Assembly (NCBI RefSeq): GCF_000518605.1
Contig: NZ_JADX01000020.1
Span: 1 to 64,000, forward strand
Direction of reading: 5' to 3'
From: Shewanella fidelis ATCC BAA-318
GTDB taxonomy: Bacteria; Pseudomonadota; Gammaproteobacteria; Enterobacterales; Shewanellaceae
Length of the DNA stretch: 64,000 nt
Shown here: one piece after another, positions 10,562 through 19,919 of the stretch
Layout: every line of letters starts with the position of its first letter
How positions within the stretch are numbered: position 1 is the stretch's first letter
Position numbers and translations under genes: made by a program
Notes under the pieces: generated by a model
What the model was told of the DNA's origin: nothing
Databases searched by the model: none
Seen by the model: only the letters and a program-made list of their open reading frames with translations

Positions 10562-11654
10562 ATTGAGGAGCTTTTGGGGTGACGCCAAACACTTCAATTG
10601 AATGTTGTTTGCCTTTTAATTTTATCGGGCCCAAGCTATTGAGTTGATATTGTGAGTCATTATTTTCTAAGCGTGATTGCAATGAACCAGAGATCAACAT
10701 ACGTTGTCCTAGTGGGTTACATTGATCTTGAAGTCTAGCTAAGGTGTTCAAGACATCACTAAAGAAGCTGATCTCCTGTTTTTGCACACCGACAACCGCA
10801 GCGACAACTTGGCCACAATGAGCCGCAGCTTTAAATTTTGGTACAAAGCCGTACTGCTCTTCGAAATATTGTCTTTGCCAACTGAGTTGTTGGCTAAATT
10901 CATGGTAAATATTAAAGCATCTATCTTCTTTAATACCGTCTTTTAAAGGCCAGTGAATCAGTACCGCATCTCCCATGTAGCGATAAATTTCGGCTTCGTT
11001 GTTTGTAACTGTATCAGCTAGCAAGCTAAAACTATCTTGAATTAAGCGGCTAAAACGATAATCACCTAAAGATTCTGCGTGTGTCGTTGAGGCAACCATG
11101 TCTAAGTATAAGAATAAACGTTGCTCATACCTTGGCTTGTGATATTTGCCTAAACCTATATTCAATAGTACTCGAGGCCCGACCAAGAGCGCCATTTGCT
11201 CGATAAATGCTAAACCTACACGTACCACAACAAGGTAGACAATGAGTGCTTGGAATGAAGGGCTATACAATATGTGTGCAGTCAGCATTTGACGTAGAGT
11301 CGTCATATGATTCTCAATCGCCCACATATTGAGATACTGAGTGATATACGCCAGCGTTGTAGCGCCTAGCAGTAAGAATAACCCTTTAAAAACAACCGAG
11401 AATACATAAGGTAAACGATTGATTGCACTAAAATCTGCAATCAAATTCGACATCCAGTGTAAGCTGCCGAATATAATTCCCATATAAATTGAAAGCGTCG
11501 CTAAATCAGCGGAACCAATGGCCCACTGTGGAAGTTCCGGAGTTTGCGCGTATCGGAAAAATACGAAAGCCGCCATGGCGGAAGTCCAAGCGAATATAGC
11601 AAAGGTTAATTTCTTCGCCTGTATACGTGCTTTCACTTTTAAAGGGGTATCCAA
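10560..11654 (-). CDS. cyaC: membrane-bound class III adenylate cyclase CyaC
   Basis: Converts ATP to cyclic AMP. The N-terminal half (about residues 15-165) contains several hydrophobic segments, probably six membrane spans; the C-terminal half is the class III cyclase domain, with metal-binding aspartates in FLYLDMVAST and GDAVLIHWP. In Shewanella such a cyclase feeds the CRP system that controls anaerobic respiration. The start is a TTG (MDTPLKVK) without a strong ribosome site, so the exact N-terminus is uncertain. It is convergent with oxyR and followed upstream by mutH on the same strand. Confidence 0.88.
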   Translation of the reverse strand: MDTPLKVKARIQAKKLTFAIFAWTSAMAAFVFFRYAQTPELPQWAIGSADLATLSIYMGIIFGSLHWMSNLIADFSAINRLPYVFSVVFKGLFLLLGATTLAYITQYLNMWAIENHMTTLRQMLTAHILYSPSFQALIVYLVVVRVGLAFIEQMALLVGPRVLLNIGLGKYHKPRYEQRLFLYLDMVASTTHAESLGDYRFSRLIQDSFSLLADTVTNNEAEIYRYMGDAVLIHWPLKDGIKEDRCFNIYHEFSQQLSWQRQYFEEQYGFVPKFKAAAHCGQVVAAVVGVQKQEISFFSDVLNTLARLQDQCNPLGQRMLISGSLQSRLENNDSQYQLNSLGPIKLKGKQHSIEVFGVTPKAPQ

Positions 11655-11761
11655 ATGCTACTTGTTTTTAGGAGGCGCTAGTTTATAGAAAATCCCCCTA
11701 CTTTTACCAGTAGTATTTGTGATCTAAGTCAAATGAGTGTGACATTTGGTACAAAAATAAC

Positions 11762-12433
11762 TCAAAGTAGCTGTGAAAGTATTTTTTGGGTGAACTGGGT
11801 CTTCAAATAAAAGCCTCTAGGATTAGTTTGAGTAAGCTGTCCATCTTGACCAATGCTATCGGTGAGTACCTGACTATTGGCAGCTTTTGGTCTAAGTTGT
11901 AACACTTCACCATGGCGAGCTGTAACCTTATCAACTTGACCCATAGCGATAAACTCCATTATTTCTTCCCAATCTTGTTGCAGTTGTTGGCTTTCTTCTG
12001 CAGATGGCCTCCACAAAATTGGTGAGCCAACTTGTCGATTCGCGAGTGGAATATCTCGATCTCCTTGCACGGGGATCCACAGAACTTGTTGCAACTTATG
12101 GCAAACGACACTTTCCTGCCAAGTTAAGCCATGGATATTTGTCAGTGGCGCGACAGTTACGTAGGTTGTTTCAAGTACTTTTCCGGTGCGACTGACTGGA
12201 ATGGTTTTCAGTTCAACACCTAAGTGAACAAAATCTTGTTCAGGTTTAGAACCAGCCAAAGCACCAAGTTCTAACTCAATAAGTTGCCCAACCCAGCCTT
12301 TGTGCCTTTTGAGATCTTTTGGCATTGCTATTTGATGGTGATTAGCAAGCTGACCTAAGGTTAAGCCAGCCATTGAATCTGCGCGGAGCATTAATTCACT
12401 AATGCTAGAAGGTGGGTTTATCGATTTTTTCAT
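11762..12433 (-). CDS. mutH: DNA mismatch repair endonuclease MutH
   Basis: Nicks the unmethylated strand at hemimethylated GATC sites in methyl-directed mismatch repair, activated by MutS-MutL. The catalytic triad is visible as Asp67, Glu74 and Lys76 in [14 protein letters not shown], matching Asp70/Glu77/Lys79 of E. coli; KGWVGQLIE before it is also conserved. Length 223 residues is normal. It lies divergently from rppH across a 700-base gap containing DnaA boxes. Confidence 0.97.
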   Translation of the reverse strand: MKKSINPPSSISELMLRADSMAGLTLGQLANHHQIAMPKDLKRHKGWVGQLIELELGALAGSKPEQDFVHLGVELKTIPVSRTGKVLETTYVTVAPLTNIHGLTWQESVVCHKLQQVLWIPVQGDRDIPLANRQVGSPILWRPSAEESQQLQQDWEEIMEFIAMGQVDKVTARHGEVLQLRPKAANSQVLTDSIGQDGQLTQTNPRGFYLKTQFTQKILSQLL

Positions 12434-12621
12434 AGGGCGATTTTAGCTATTTAAACACAGATATCAAATGTGTACAAAAAACAAACTAACGAATAGATAG
12501 AGTTGGATAACTTATATGCTAGCAGCTAAGTTTATGAAATAAGTAAGATCTTTCCATTTTACTTTTAATTATTAATCGTTCTTTACGAGTTACTCCTTAG
12601 CTTTCCCTGTTTTTCCAACAT

Positions 12622-13110
12622 AGTTATCCACAGTTTTACTGGATAACTTAAATAAAGCGCTGAACTACTGCAATAATTGTGATCTGTCAATGCTATTTTT
12701 GCGGCAGTAATTGCTTTTTTTTGCATAAGAATACTTGCGCTTGTGAATAACCGCCTTTCAATATAATGCAAGCAATCGCTTTTAAAATTGGTGGTTAAAA
12801 AATAGACGTTATTTATTTGTCGATACAATTGGTTATTTTTATTTTAACTTAAGTGTTTGTAATTAAAGTTTTTATGCTCTATTTTAATGCTGAGGTAAAT
12901 TTAATAAACCAATCATAAAATGCTAAGTTATTCGACTTTAACTGAGTTTCCAACAGAGATATCCACAGTTTTTGTGGATATCATTGTGACTTATCATTAG
13001 CGTCTGTTGATAAGGTTGAGGTTATAAGCTGTTTTTCTTATTTTATCCAAAGCTTGCTGTGTAACAGATATTTGCCGCCAGACACGCTTTGTGAAACAAT
13101 CAAACGATTA
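12622..13110. other. DnaA-box cluster with IHF site, candidate DARS2-like locus
   Basis: The AT-rich mutH-rppH interval contains a perfect DnaA box TTATCCACA at 12624-12632 and a second perfect box (TTATTCACA on the minus strand) at 12742-12750. The first box is the left arm of an inverted repeat AGTTATCCA/TGGATAACT. A perfect 10-base inverted repeat GATATCCACA/TGTGGATATC lies at 12958-12982, and 8-of-9 boxes at 13058 and 13090. A perfect IHF consensus (AATCAA, four bases, TTA) is at 13098-13110. In E. coli the DnaA-reactivating sequence DARS2 lies beside mutH, as I recall in this same interval. Function here is inferred. Confidence 0.55.
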
Positions 13111-13132
13111 ATAGTTAAAGTTCGGAGTCCAT

Positions 13133-13654
13133 GTGATTGATAGTGACGGCTTTCGTGCAAATGTGGGCATCATTATCTGTAATCGCTTTGGGCAGGTTAT
13201 GTGGGCAAGGCGTTTTGGCCAACATTCCTGGCAATTTCCTCAAGGTGGCGTTGACGATGGAGAGTCAGCAGAAGCGGCCATGTATCGAGAGTTATATGAA
13301 GAAGTAGGATTAAAGCCAGAACATGTGCAAATTCTAACATCTACCCGATCATGGTTACGCTATAGACTACCTAAGCGGTTAATCAGACAAGATAGTAAAC
13401 CCGTGTGTATAGGGCAAAAACAAAAATGGTTTTTGCTACAATTGAAAAGTCCTGAGAATGCGATAGATCTCAATGCAAGTGGTCATCCTGAATTTGATGA
13501 TTGGCGTTGGGTGAGTTATTGGTATCCAGTGAGACAAGTTGTTTCGTTTAAAAGAGATGTTTACCGTAAAGTAATGAAAGAGTTCGCATCAACGACTTTA
13601 CCTTTGCAAGTTAAAGAGTCGAATAATAAAAGACGAGGTATGCGTAGAAACTAA
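13133..13654 (+). CDS. rppH: RNA pyrophosphohydrolase (Nudix)
   Basis: Removes pyrophosphate from the 5' triphosphate of mRNAs, starting RNase E-dependent decay. The Nudix box is [27 protein letters not shown] in form (begins GGVDDGES, ends REXXEEVGL) at about residues 37-60, and [16 protein letters not shown] is family-specific. The GTG start gives [12 protein letters not shown], matching E. coli, with GGAG upstream; an ATG two bases earlier is out of frame. It is followed by ptsP, as in E. coli. Confidence 0.96.
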   Translation: MIDSDGFRANVGIIICNRFGQVMWARRFGQHSWQFPQGGVDDGESAEAAMYRELYEEVGLKPEHVQILTSTRSWLRYRLPKRLIRQDSKPVCIGQKQKWFLLQLKSPENAIDLNASGHPEFDDWRWVSYWYPVRQVVSFKRDVYRKVMKEFASTTLPLQVKESNNKRRGMRRN

Positions 13655-13673
13655 TTAGATGAGGTTTGCGTTA

Positions 13674-13760
13674 GTGCTTAAAACACTTAGAGATATCACC
13701 CAAGCAGTTGCCCAAGCGCGACTTAAGTTCGGCTTTAGCGCTGCTGGTAACGCAAACTAA
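13674..13760 (+). pseudogene. ptsP: out-of-frame 5' end of ptsP
   Basis: A GTG with a good ribosome site (GATGAGG) starts a 28-codon frame reading MLKTLRDITQAVAQA and then nonsense to a TAA. The first 15 residues align with the start of E. coli PtsP (MLTRLREIVEKVASA). Adding back two bases in the GCGCG tract near 13716-13720 would join it exactly to RDLSSALALLV of the main frame, with no gap relative to E. coli. This is either a real 2-base deletion or a sequence error. Confidence 0.75.
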
Positions 13761-15906
13761 ACAAGCTATGGCTACAGAGTGTTGCTCTATCTATATAATA
13801 GAGGAGCAACAACTGATCCTTTCTGCTACTGACGGACTAGCACAGTCCGCAGTCAACTCAACCAGTTTACCTATCACTCAAGGCTTGGTTGGCCTTGTGG
13901 CTCAACGTGAAGAGTCAATCAACCTCGCAGATGCGCCATCTCACCCAAGATTTAAGCTGTTACCAGAAGTTGCTGAAGAAGCTTATAACGCATTTCTTGC
14001 AGTTCCTATCGTCTATCAAAAGACGGTTATCGGCGTTTTAGTCGTTCAGCAGATGCAGGCCAGACAATTTAGTGAAGGTGAAGAAGCCTTTTTAATGACC
14101 TTGGCCGCTCAGCTTGCTGTTGCCATTAAAGGGTTAACTAACAAAATACAGTCTGTGGGTGGCTTGCAGCAGCGCTACTATACAGGTAAACAGGCTTCGA
14201 AAGGGATAGCTATCGCCCAAGCATTGGTGCTAGGTGGTCAATTATCCTTTGATTTGCTAGAGCTAAAAGCTAACTCAACTAAAGAGGAAGAGTTGCGATT
14301 ACAAGCTGCAATGAGCCACTGTAAAGACACTTTAATCAGCTTATCTCAGCGTTTTGATCGTGAAAAAGATGAAGAGGCCGCGTCCATCTTTAAAGCATTA
14401 TTGCTATTACTGGAAGATGCGAGCCTTGGTGGCGAATACATTAAAGAGGTACGTGCAGGCTGGTGTGCTGAAACTGCGGTTTGTCGGGTATCTAAGCAGT
14501 ATATTGAACGATTCGGTGCAATGGCCGATCTATATCTCAAAGAGCGTGCTAATGACATTCGTGATCTGGGTCAGCGAGTACTAAGGCAGCTTATTGAGCC
14601 TAACAAAATCTTTTTAGAGCCAGAAACCCCGGTTATTTTAATTGCTAAAGAGGCAAGCACTTCATTGCTTGCGGAATTTCCAAGGCAAAAGTTAGCAGGG
14701 ATTGTAACCGAGTTTGGCGGGGTAAACTCTCATGCCGCTATTTTAGCGCGAGCAATGGGAGTGCCAGCGATAATTGGTGTTAACGGGATTTTAAGCGCCA
14801 ATATTGAAAAGTCACAGATCATAATAAATGCTAATCGTGGCCAAGTTATCACTGAGCCGTCGGCTTTGGTGTTATTTGAATATCAGAGTTTGTTAGCTGC
14901 ACAACAAGAGCAGCAAAGGCAATATGCCGCTGAGCTTGCGTTGCAAACTATCACTTTAGATCAGAAGCGTATTTATCTCTATATTAACAGTGGTTTATTA
15001 AGTAGCGTTGACTCAGAAACTGGCAGTGACTCTGACGGCATAGGGCTTTATCGCACTGAAATCTTATTTATGCTCAAGCAGTGTTTCCCTGGAGAGATAG
15101 AGCAACTTGAAATATACCGTAAAGTGCTAAAGGCAGCGGGCAATAAGCCTGTAGTGATGCGTACTCTTGATGTGGGTGGCGACAAGCCATTGGATTACTT
15201 TCCCATTGTTGAAGATAACCCTTTTTTAGGTTGGCGTGGTATTCGATTATCCCTAGATCATCCGGAGTTATTTCTAATTCAATTAAGAGCGATGTTACAG
15301 GCTGCTATTGATACTGATCAGCTACATATTTTATTGCCGATGGTTAGTAATCTAGAAGAGATAGATCTATCCCTTATTTACTTAGAACAAGCTTGCCAAG
15401 AGTTAACTGCTGAACTGGGGAGGCAGGTTACTATGCCTAAAGTTGGTATCATGCTTGAAGTGCCAGTGCTTTTGTACCAACTTGATGAAGTCGCTGAACG
15501 GGTTGACTTTGTCTCCGTGGGCTCAAATGATTTAACCCAATATTTACTTGCTGTGGATCGTAATAACCCAAGTGTGAGCTCACTATTTGATAGCTTGCAC
15601 CCTGGAGTGCTTAGGGCGCTGAAGTTTGCTGTTGAGCGCTGTAAGGAATATAAACTGCCAATAAGTGTGTGCGGTGAGCTTGCCGGTGAGCCTATCGGAG
15701 CAATTTTGCTAGTCGCTATGGGATATGATCAATTAAGCATGAACCAAGCCAGTTTGGCACGGGTTAACTATCTACTGCGCCGAGTGTCGCAGCATGAGTT
15801 ACAACAATTACTGCAACAGGTGTTGAAACTTAATTGCGCTGAAGATGTGCGCAGTGCCGTTACCGACTATTGTGAGCAAAAAGGTTTGTTAAGTGTGATT
15901 AGTTAA
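13708..15906 (+). CDS. ptsP: PTS-Ntr enzyme I (PtsP), N-terminus frameshifted
   Basis: Phosphoenolpyruvate-protein phosphotransferase of the nitrogen-related PTS, phosphorylating NPr. A GAF domain covers about residues 5-140, followed by the enzyme I part: the phosphohistidine is His342 (GGVNSHAAILARAMG) and the PEP-binding signature is GSNDLTQYLLAVDRN. The open frame begins inside the gene; its first possible start is a TTG with no good ribosome site. The family N-terminus lies in another frame just upstream. If the shift is real, PtsP would lack its first 16 or so residues or be poorly translated; the rest is intact. Confidence 0.85.
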   Translation: MPKRDLSSALALLVTQTKQAMATECCSIYIIEEQQLILSATDGLAQSAVNSTSLPITQGLVGLVAQREESINLADAPSHPRFKLLPEVAEEAYNAFLAVPIVYQKTVIGVLVVQQMQARQFSEGEEAFLMTLAAQLAVAIKGLTNKIQSVGGLQQRYYTGKQASKGIAIAQALVLGGQLSFDLLELKANSTKEEELRLQAAMSHCKDTLISLSQRFDREKDEEAASIFKALLLLLEDASLGGEYIKEVRAGWCAETAVCRVSKQYIERFGAMADLYLKERANDIRDLGQRVLRQLIEPNKIFLEPETPVILIAKEASTSLLAEFPRQKLAGIVTEFGGVNSHAAILARAMGVPAIIGVNGILSANIEKSQIIINANRGQVITEPSALVLFEYQSLLAAQQEQQRQYAAELALQTITLDQKRIYLYINSGLLSSVDSETGSDSDGIGLYRTEILFMLKQCFPGEIEQLEIYRKVLKAAGNKPVVMRTLDVGGDKPLDYFPIVEDNPFLGWRGIRLSLDHPELFLIQLRAMLQAAIDTDQLHILLPMVSNLEEIDLSLIYLEQACQELTAELGRQVTMPKVGIMLEVPVLLYQLDEVAERVDFVSVGSNDLTQYLLAVDRNNPSVSSLFDSLHPGVLRALKFAVERCKEYKLPISVCGELAGEPIGAILLVAMGYDQLSMNQASLARVNYLLRRVSQHELQQLLQQVLKLNCAEDVRSAVTDYCEQKGLLSVIS

Positions 15907-16073
15907 CCAAATTTATATTTGCTTTCAATTTGCTTCAGCCCAATAAAAACAGGCTTACATGATCCGCAAGTTTTGACGTTATAAGCTTGAACATAACAAA
16001 CCTTATCGCTAACCCTATTTTCTGATCCGGTACTGCTTTAAACTAAGCCGATAATAACAATAGGGGAAAGCGT

Positions 16074-16874
16074 GTGGAAAGCTGGTTATATATATTGTGC
16101 ATCTGCTTAACGTTAGGCGCTGCTATCGGCTTTATGGCCGGGCTATTAGGCATTGGGGGTGGCCTTATAGCGGTACCTGCACTAATGCATATCTTACCTC
16201 AGGTTGGAGTAACAGCTGAAAAGCTGCCACATGTTGCTATCGCAACTTCTCTCGCTGCTATTATTTTAACTTCGTTGTCCTCTGCAAGAGCACATCATAA
16301 ACGTGGCAATATTCCTTGGTCGCTTTTTAGAGCAATGATGCCGGGGTTTGTACTTGGTGCCCTATGTTCTGGATATATTTCTGAGTTGATCGAAGCTAAA
16401 TTTCTCCAGCAAATTTTTGCTGTTTTTGTTATTTTAATGGCGCTGCAAATGGCCTTTCCATTTAAAGCTGAGTCAAGCCGAGATCTGCCATCACCGATTA
16501 GCTTATTTATTGCCGCAACACTGATCGCCATAATTGCAGCTCTGATGGGGATTGGCGGCGGTGTATTATTAGTACCATTTTTGACTTGGTGTGGCTTACA
16601 AATGCGTTACGCTGTTGGTTTTTCTGCTGCAACAGGTCTATTGATCGCGCTATTTGGTAGCATTGGTTATACCCTTGCAGGTTGGGGTACTGCTGGATTA
16701 CCTGAGTGGACCTTGGGCTACATCTATTTACCTGCATTAATTGGCATTGTCACAACTTCTATGTTAATGGCACCTGTTGGGGCAAGGGCGGCAACAACAT
16801 TACCCACAACTAAATTAAAAAAAGCCTTCGCTATATTTCTAACATTGGTGGGCTTGAAGCTGGTGTTTTACTAA
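16074..16874 (+). CDS. TauE/SafE family membrane transporter
   Basis: Inner-membrane protein of 266 residues with about eight hydrophobic segments and the duplicated family motif: GLLGIGGGLIAVPAL near the N-terminus and ALMGIGGGVLLVPFL in the middle. Members export sulfite or related organosulfur anions; the substrate here cannot be read from sequence. The GTG start follows AGGGGAAAG. In Shewanella a gene of this family sits between ptsP and lgt-thyA; here it runs straight into thyA. Confidence 0.9.
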   Translation: MESWLYILCICLTLGAAIGFMAGLLGIGGGLIAVPALMHILPQVGVTAEKLPHVAIATSLAAIILTSLSSARAHHKRGNIPWSLFRAMMPGFVLGALCSGYISELIEAKFLQQIFAVFVILMALQMAFPFKAESSRDLPSPISLFIAATLIAIIAALMGIGGGVLLVPFLTWCGLQMRYAVGFSAATGLLIALFGSIGYTLAGWGTAGLPEWTLGYIYLPALIGIVTTSMLMAPVGARAATTLPTTKLKKAFAIFLTLVGLKLVFY

Positions 16875-16954
16875 TCTTAAGCTGGTTTGATACTGGCAAA
16901 GTAGATCATTTTTTATTGGGCATTGCTCAACGACTTTTTTATAGGTAGATAATC

Positions 16955-17806
16955 ATGAAACAATATTTAGATCTTTGTCAGCGAATAATTGATGAGGGCA
17001 CATGGGTTGAAAATAGCCGCACAGGTAAACGTTGCCTAACCGTCATTAATGCTGATTTGATCTATCATGTCGATAATAATGAATTCCCACTGATTACTAC
17101 GCGCAAGAGTTTCTATAAAGCAGCGATAGCTGAGTTACTAGGCTACATACGTGGCTATGATAATGCAGCAGATTTTCGCAAAATCGGTTGTAATACATGG
17201 AATGCCAATGCTAATGATAACGATGCTTGGCTTAATAACCCTCACCGTAAAGGTGTTGATGATATGGGGCGTGTTTACGGTGTTCAAGGTCGTAGCTGGA
17301 GTAAGCCTGACGGTGGCACTGTAGACCAGTTACGTAAAATCATTGATGACTTGTCTCAAGGCATCGATGACCGTGGTGAAATTCTAAGCTTTTATAACCC
17401 AGGCGAGTTTCACATGGGCTGCTTAAGACCTTGTATGCACACTCATAACTTTTCACTAGTCGGTGACACTTTGCACTTAACTAGCTTCCAACGCTCTTGT
17501 GATGTTCCGCTAGGGCTTAACTTTAATCAAGTTCAAGTGTTTACTTTGCTTGCGTTGGTTGCGCAAATTACGGGCTTAAAAGCCGGAAAGGCCTTCCATA
17601 AAATTGTTAATGCTCATATTTATGAGGATCAGTTAGAGCTCATGCAAACGGTTCAACTCACTCGTAAGCCATTTTCTTCGCCGAAGCTAGTGATAAACCC
17701 GAAGATTAAATCATTAGAAGATCTTGAGACTTGGGTTACTATCGACGATTTTGAAGTGGTTGGCTATGAGCACCATGAAGCGATTAGTTATCCATTTTCT
17801 GTGTAA
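16955..17806 (+). CDS. thyA: thymidylate synthase
   Basis: Methylates dUMP to dTMP using methylene-tetrahydrofolate. The catalytic cysteine is Cys160 in [10 protein letters not shown], and [15 protein letters not shown] (residues 180-194) binds the dUMP phosphate. At 283 residues it is longer than E. coli ThyA (264) but matches the Vibrio/Shewanella form. The usual upstream partner lgt is missing; only 80 bases separate thyA from the TauE-type gene. Confidence 0.97.
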   Translation: MKQYLDLCQRIIDEGTWVENSRTGKRCLTVINADLIYHVDNNEFPLITTRKSFYKAAIAELLGYIRGYDNAADFRKIGCNTWNANANDNDAWLNNPHRKGVDDMGRVYGVQGRSWSKPDGGTVDQLRKIIDDLSQGIDDRGEILSFYNPGEFHMGCLRPCMHTHNFSLVGDTLHLTSFQRSCDVPLGLNFNQVQVFTLLALVAQITGLKAGKAFHKIVNAHIYEDQLELMQTVQLTRKPFSSPKLVINPKIKSLEDLETWVTIDDFEVVGYEHHEAISYPFSV

Positions 17807-17829
17807 TTCTACTAGCTAAATATTTCAGG

Positions 17830-17854
17830 AAGCTCGCCTAATGGCGAGTTTTCT
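17830..17854 (+). terminator. terminator after thyA
   Basis: CTCGCC/GGCGAG stem with TAAT loop followed by TTTTCT. Confidence 0.75.
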
Positions 17855-18194
17855 ACTTTAATAAAGTATTAACACTAGTAGCGCTGTTTTACAGTCATTC
17901 CAATAATACCTGCCAAACACCCCCTCTAAAAATTGCTCTATATCTTAGTGGTTTAAGCTTGGGTTAAGTTTTAATTCAGTCTGTAATGCTGAATTATTGA
18001 GCGAACACTCGTTATTTTCGAGTCGTCAAAATTATGTTTTAGTAATTGTTATTTTGTGTGAATAATGAACTTGTAATATAGATGACCATTTTACTTCCTA
18101 AAAAAGTGTGATCGTCAGCACTTTATTGTTATTGTGGATTTATAAAGCGTGATTATTCTATTTAGGTTTGATATTTATTCATACTGGGACTAAA
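17855..18194. other. gene-free stretch upstream of nhaA leader
   Basis: AT-rich, with no convincing open frame. Short inverted repeats are present (AATTCAG/CTGAATT near 17973-17995; TACTTTA/TAAAGTA near 17862). The nhaA promoter should lie here, but no clear -35/-10 pair was identified. Confidence 0.4.
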
Positions 18195-18280
18195 TTTGAT
18201 ACTTCGGATATTCCGAGGTTTATAGCTGAAGCAAACGATTATTTAGTTTGATTGTATTCAGCTACACTCGAAGTATTAAG
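18195..18280 (+). ncRNA. structured nhaA leader, riboswitch candidate
   Basis: Three nested helices are visible. P1 pairs 18195-18206 with 18269-18280 (12 pairs including two G-U; core ATACTTCG/CGAAGTAT). P2 pairs TAGCTGAA (18223-18230) with TTCAGCTA (18257-18264). P3 pairs CAAAC (18232-18236) with GTTTG (18246-18250) around a 9-base loop. Internal loops are asymmetric (16 against 4, and 1 against 6). The structure ends 7 bases before the GGAG of nhaA. Candidate RNAs nhaA-I and nhaA-II, reported as lithium riboswitches, precede nhaA genes elsewhere; I could not compare consensus. Confidence 0.55.
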
Positions 18281-18298
18281 ATTTTATGGAGCGTATTA

Positions 18299-19474
18299 AT
18301 GGAACGGGCAATTAGAAACTTTCTAAGCCAAGAATCAGCAGGCGGCATCTTATTGATGATCTCTGTTGTCATAGCAATGATTTTTGCAAACTCACCTTTA
18401 TCAGGTGTGTACCAAGGGTTTCTGGAAACAGAAATGCAAGTCAGACTTGGTAGCTTAGATATCGACAAAACCTTAATCCATTGGATTAACGACGGACTGA
18501 TGGCGATTTTCTTCATGCTTATCGGTTTAGAAGTAAAGCGTGAACTGCTTGAAGGTGCCTTATCAAGTCGTGAGCAAGCATCTTTGCCAACGTTTGCGGC
18601 TATTGGTGGTATGGTTTTCCCTGCTGCTATTTATTTAATTTTTAACTATGCAGATCCTATTACTCAAGTTGGTTGGGCGATCCCAGCTGCAACTGATATC
18701 GCATTTGCTTTAGGTATTATGGCGTTATTAGGTAGTCGCGTTCCTGTTGCATTAAAAGTGTTTTTGTTAGCGCTGGCGATTATCGATGATTTAGGCGTAG
18801 TTGTTATTATTGCTCTTTTCTACAGTACAGATCTTTCGACTATTAGTTTGATCGTAGCTGCGTTGGCAATCCTTGGTTTAATCGGATTGAACCTAAAAGG
18901 GGTAACAGCTTTAGGCCCTTATGGCGTCATCGGTATGATTTTATGGATTGCAGTACTGAAGTCAGGTGTACATGCAACCTTGGCTGGTGTGATTATCGCA
19001 TTCTGTATTCCATTGCGAGCTAAAGATGGTTCATCACCGTCAGAAAGCTTGGAACACAGCCTACACCCATGGAGTACCTTTATCATTTTACCTATTTTTG
19101 CTTTTGCAAACGCAGGTGTTGATTTAAGTGGTATGAGCTTAGGTTCATTGTTGTCTCCGGTTCCTATTGGTATTGCACTTGGACTATTGCTTGGTAAGCC
19201 ACTAGGTATCCTGTTATTTAGCTTTATTGCTGTGAAATTAAAGCTTGCTGTTTTACCTGAAGGAATGGGCTGGAGACACATTACACCCGTAGCAGTTATG
19301 TGTGGTATTGGTTTCACTATGTCTATGTTTATTTCGTCTTTAGCCTTTGTTGGTGAAGGGCAAATGTATGGCGACTATGCAAGATTAGGGATTTTATTAG
19401 GATCACTAGCATCGGCACTCATTGGTTATTTCTGGTTGTCTAAGGTGCTACCTGAAAAAGGAGAGAAAGCATGA
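18299..19474 (+). CDS. nhaA: Na+/H+ antiporter NhaA
   Basis: Electrogenic antiporter exchanging two protons for one Na+ (or Li+) across the inner membrane. The sequence aligns throughout with E. coli NhaA. Ion-site aspartates are present: [11 protein letters not shown] (Asp133 equivalent) and AIIDDLG (Asp163/164 equivalents); TDIAF and [11 protein letters not shown] are also conserved. A longer frame begins 51 bases upstream, but this ATG has GGAG 7 bases before it and gives the family start. It overlaps the next gene by four bases (ATGA) and is preceded by a structured leader. Confidence 0.96.
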   Translation: MERAIRNFLSQESAGGILLMISVVIAMIFANSPLSGVYQGFLETEMQVRLGSLDIDKTLIHWINDGLMAIFFMLIGLEVKRELLEGALSSREQASLPTFAAIGGMVFPAAIYLIFNYADPITQVGWAIPAATDIAFALGIMALLGSRVPVALKVFLLALAIIDDLGVVVIIALFYSTDLSTISLIVAALAILGLIGLNLKGVTALGPYGVIGMILWIAVLKSGVHATLAGVIIAFCIPLRAKDGSSPSESLEHSLHPWSTFIILPIFAFANAGVDLSGMSLGSLLSPVPIGIALGLLLGKPLGILLFSFIAVKLKLAVLPEGMGWRHITPVAVMCGIGFTMSMFISSLAFVGEGQMYGDYARLGILLGSLASALIGYFWLSKVLPEKGEKA

Positions 19475-19854
19475 GAGTAAAATTATTCGCATTAGTTGTT
19501 GCTTTGGGCTTTACTTCAGCCGCATCGGCAACACAAATTGAGCTGTGTAATAAGAACATCAACAGTATCGAATGCCAAAATTATCTTGAAGGCGTTGTTG
19601 ATGGAGCATTAATGTATAAGGGCGCCGCAGTTGGTCAGCGACTAGAAAGTGACGGTTATGAGTCGCGTGCATTAAAGTATCGTGGTGGTAAGCGTTTTCA
19701 AGAAGCGAATAGAACATTTTGTGAAGATAACTTACCCAACAGAGATGCATTGGTTGCAGGGTTAGCTGAGGCGTTCTCGGCTAACGAGATTAACACAACT
19801 GATGACTTAACGACGGCAATGTCTGGTTTACTGGATTGCCAGCGTCTTAAATAG
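19471..19854 (+). CDS. secreted protein resembling Rap1a/Tai fold, coupled to nhaA
   Basis: The 127-residue product has a signal peptide (about residues 1-20, ending SAASA) and four cysteines. The pattern, a cysteine, then [13 protein letters not shown], later [20 protein letters not shown] and a final LLDCQ, recalls the Rap1a/Tai family, whose founding members are type VI secretion immunity proteins. Start and nhaA stop overlap as ATGA, so translation is coupled, and a terminator follows before nhaR. A periplasmic accessory role in Na+ homeostasis is inference; no effector gene is nearby. Confidence 0.75.
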   Translation: MRVKLFALVVALGFTSAASATQIELCNKNINSIECQNYLEGVVDGALMYKGAAVGQRLESDGYESRALKYRGGKRFQEANRTFCEDNLPNRDALVAGLAEAFSANEINTTDDLTTAMSGLLDCQRLK

Positions 19855-19870
19855 CATCTAAATCATTTAT

Positions 19871-19900
19871 TGAGGCAACTATTTTAGTTGCCTCTTTTAT
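19871..19900 (+). terminator. terminator between nhaA operon and nhaR
   Basis: GAGGCAACT/AGTTGCCTC stem, ATTTT loop, then TTTTATTT. nhaR therefore probably has its own promoter or depends on readthrough. Confidence 0.88.
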
Positions 19901-19919
19901 TTATACAGTAGTGTTTGTC

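Noticed and set aside
12583..12828. 81-residue minus-strand open frame in the mutH-rppH gap
   Set aside because: No ribosome site or family pattern, and it overlaps DnaA boxes in AT-rich DNA.
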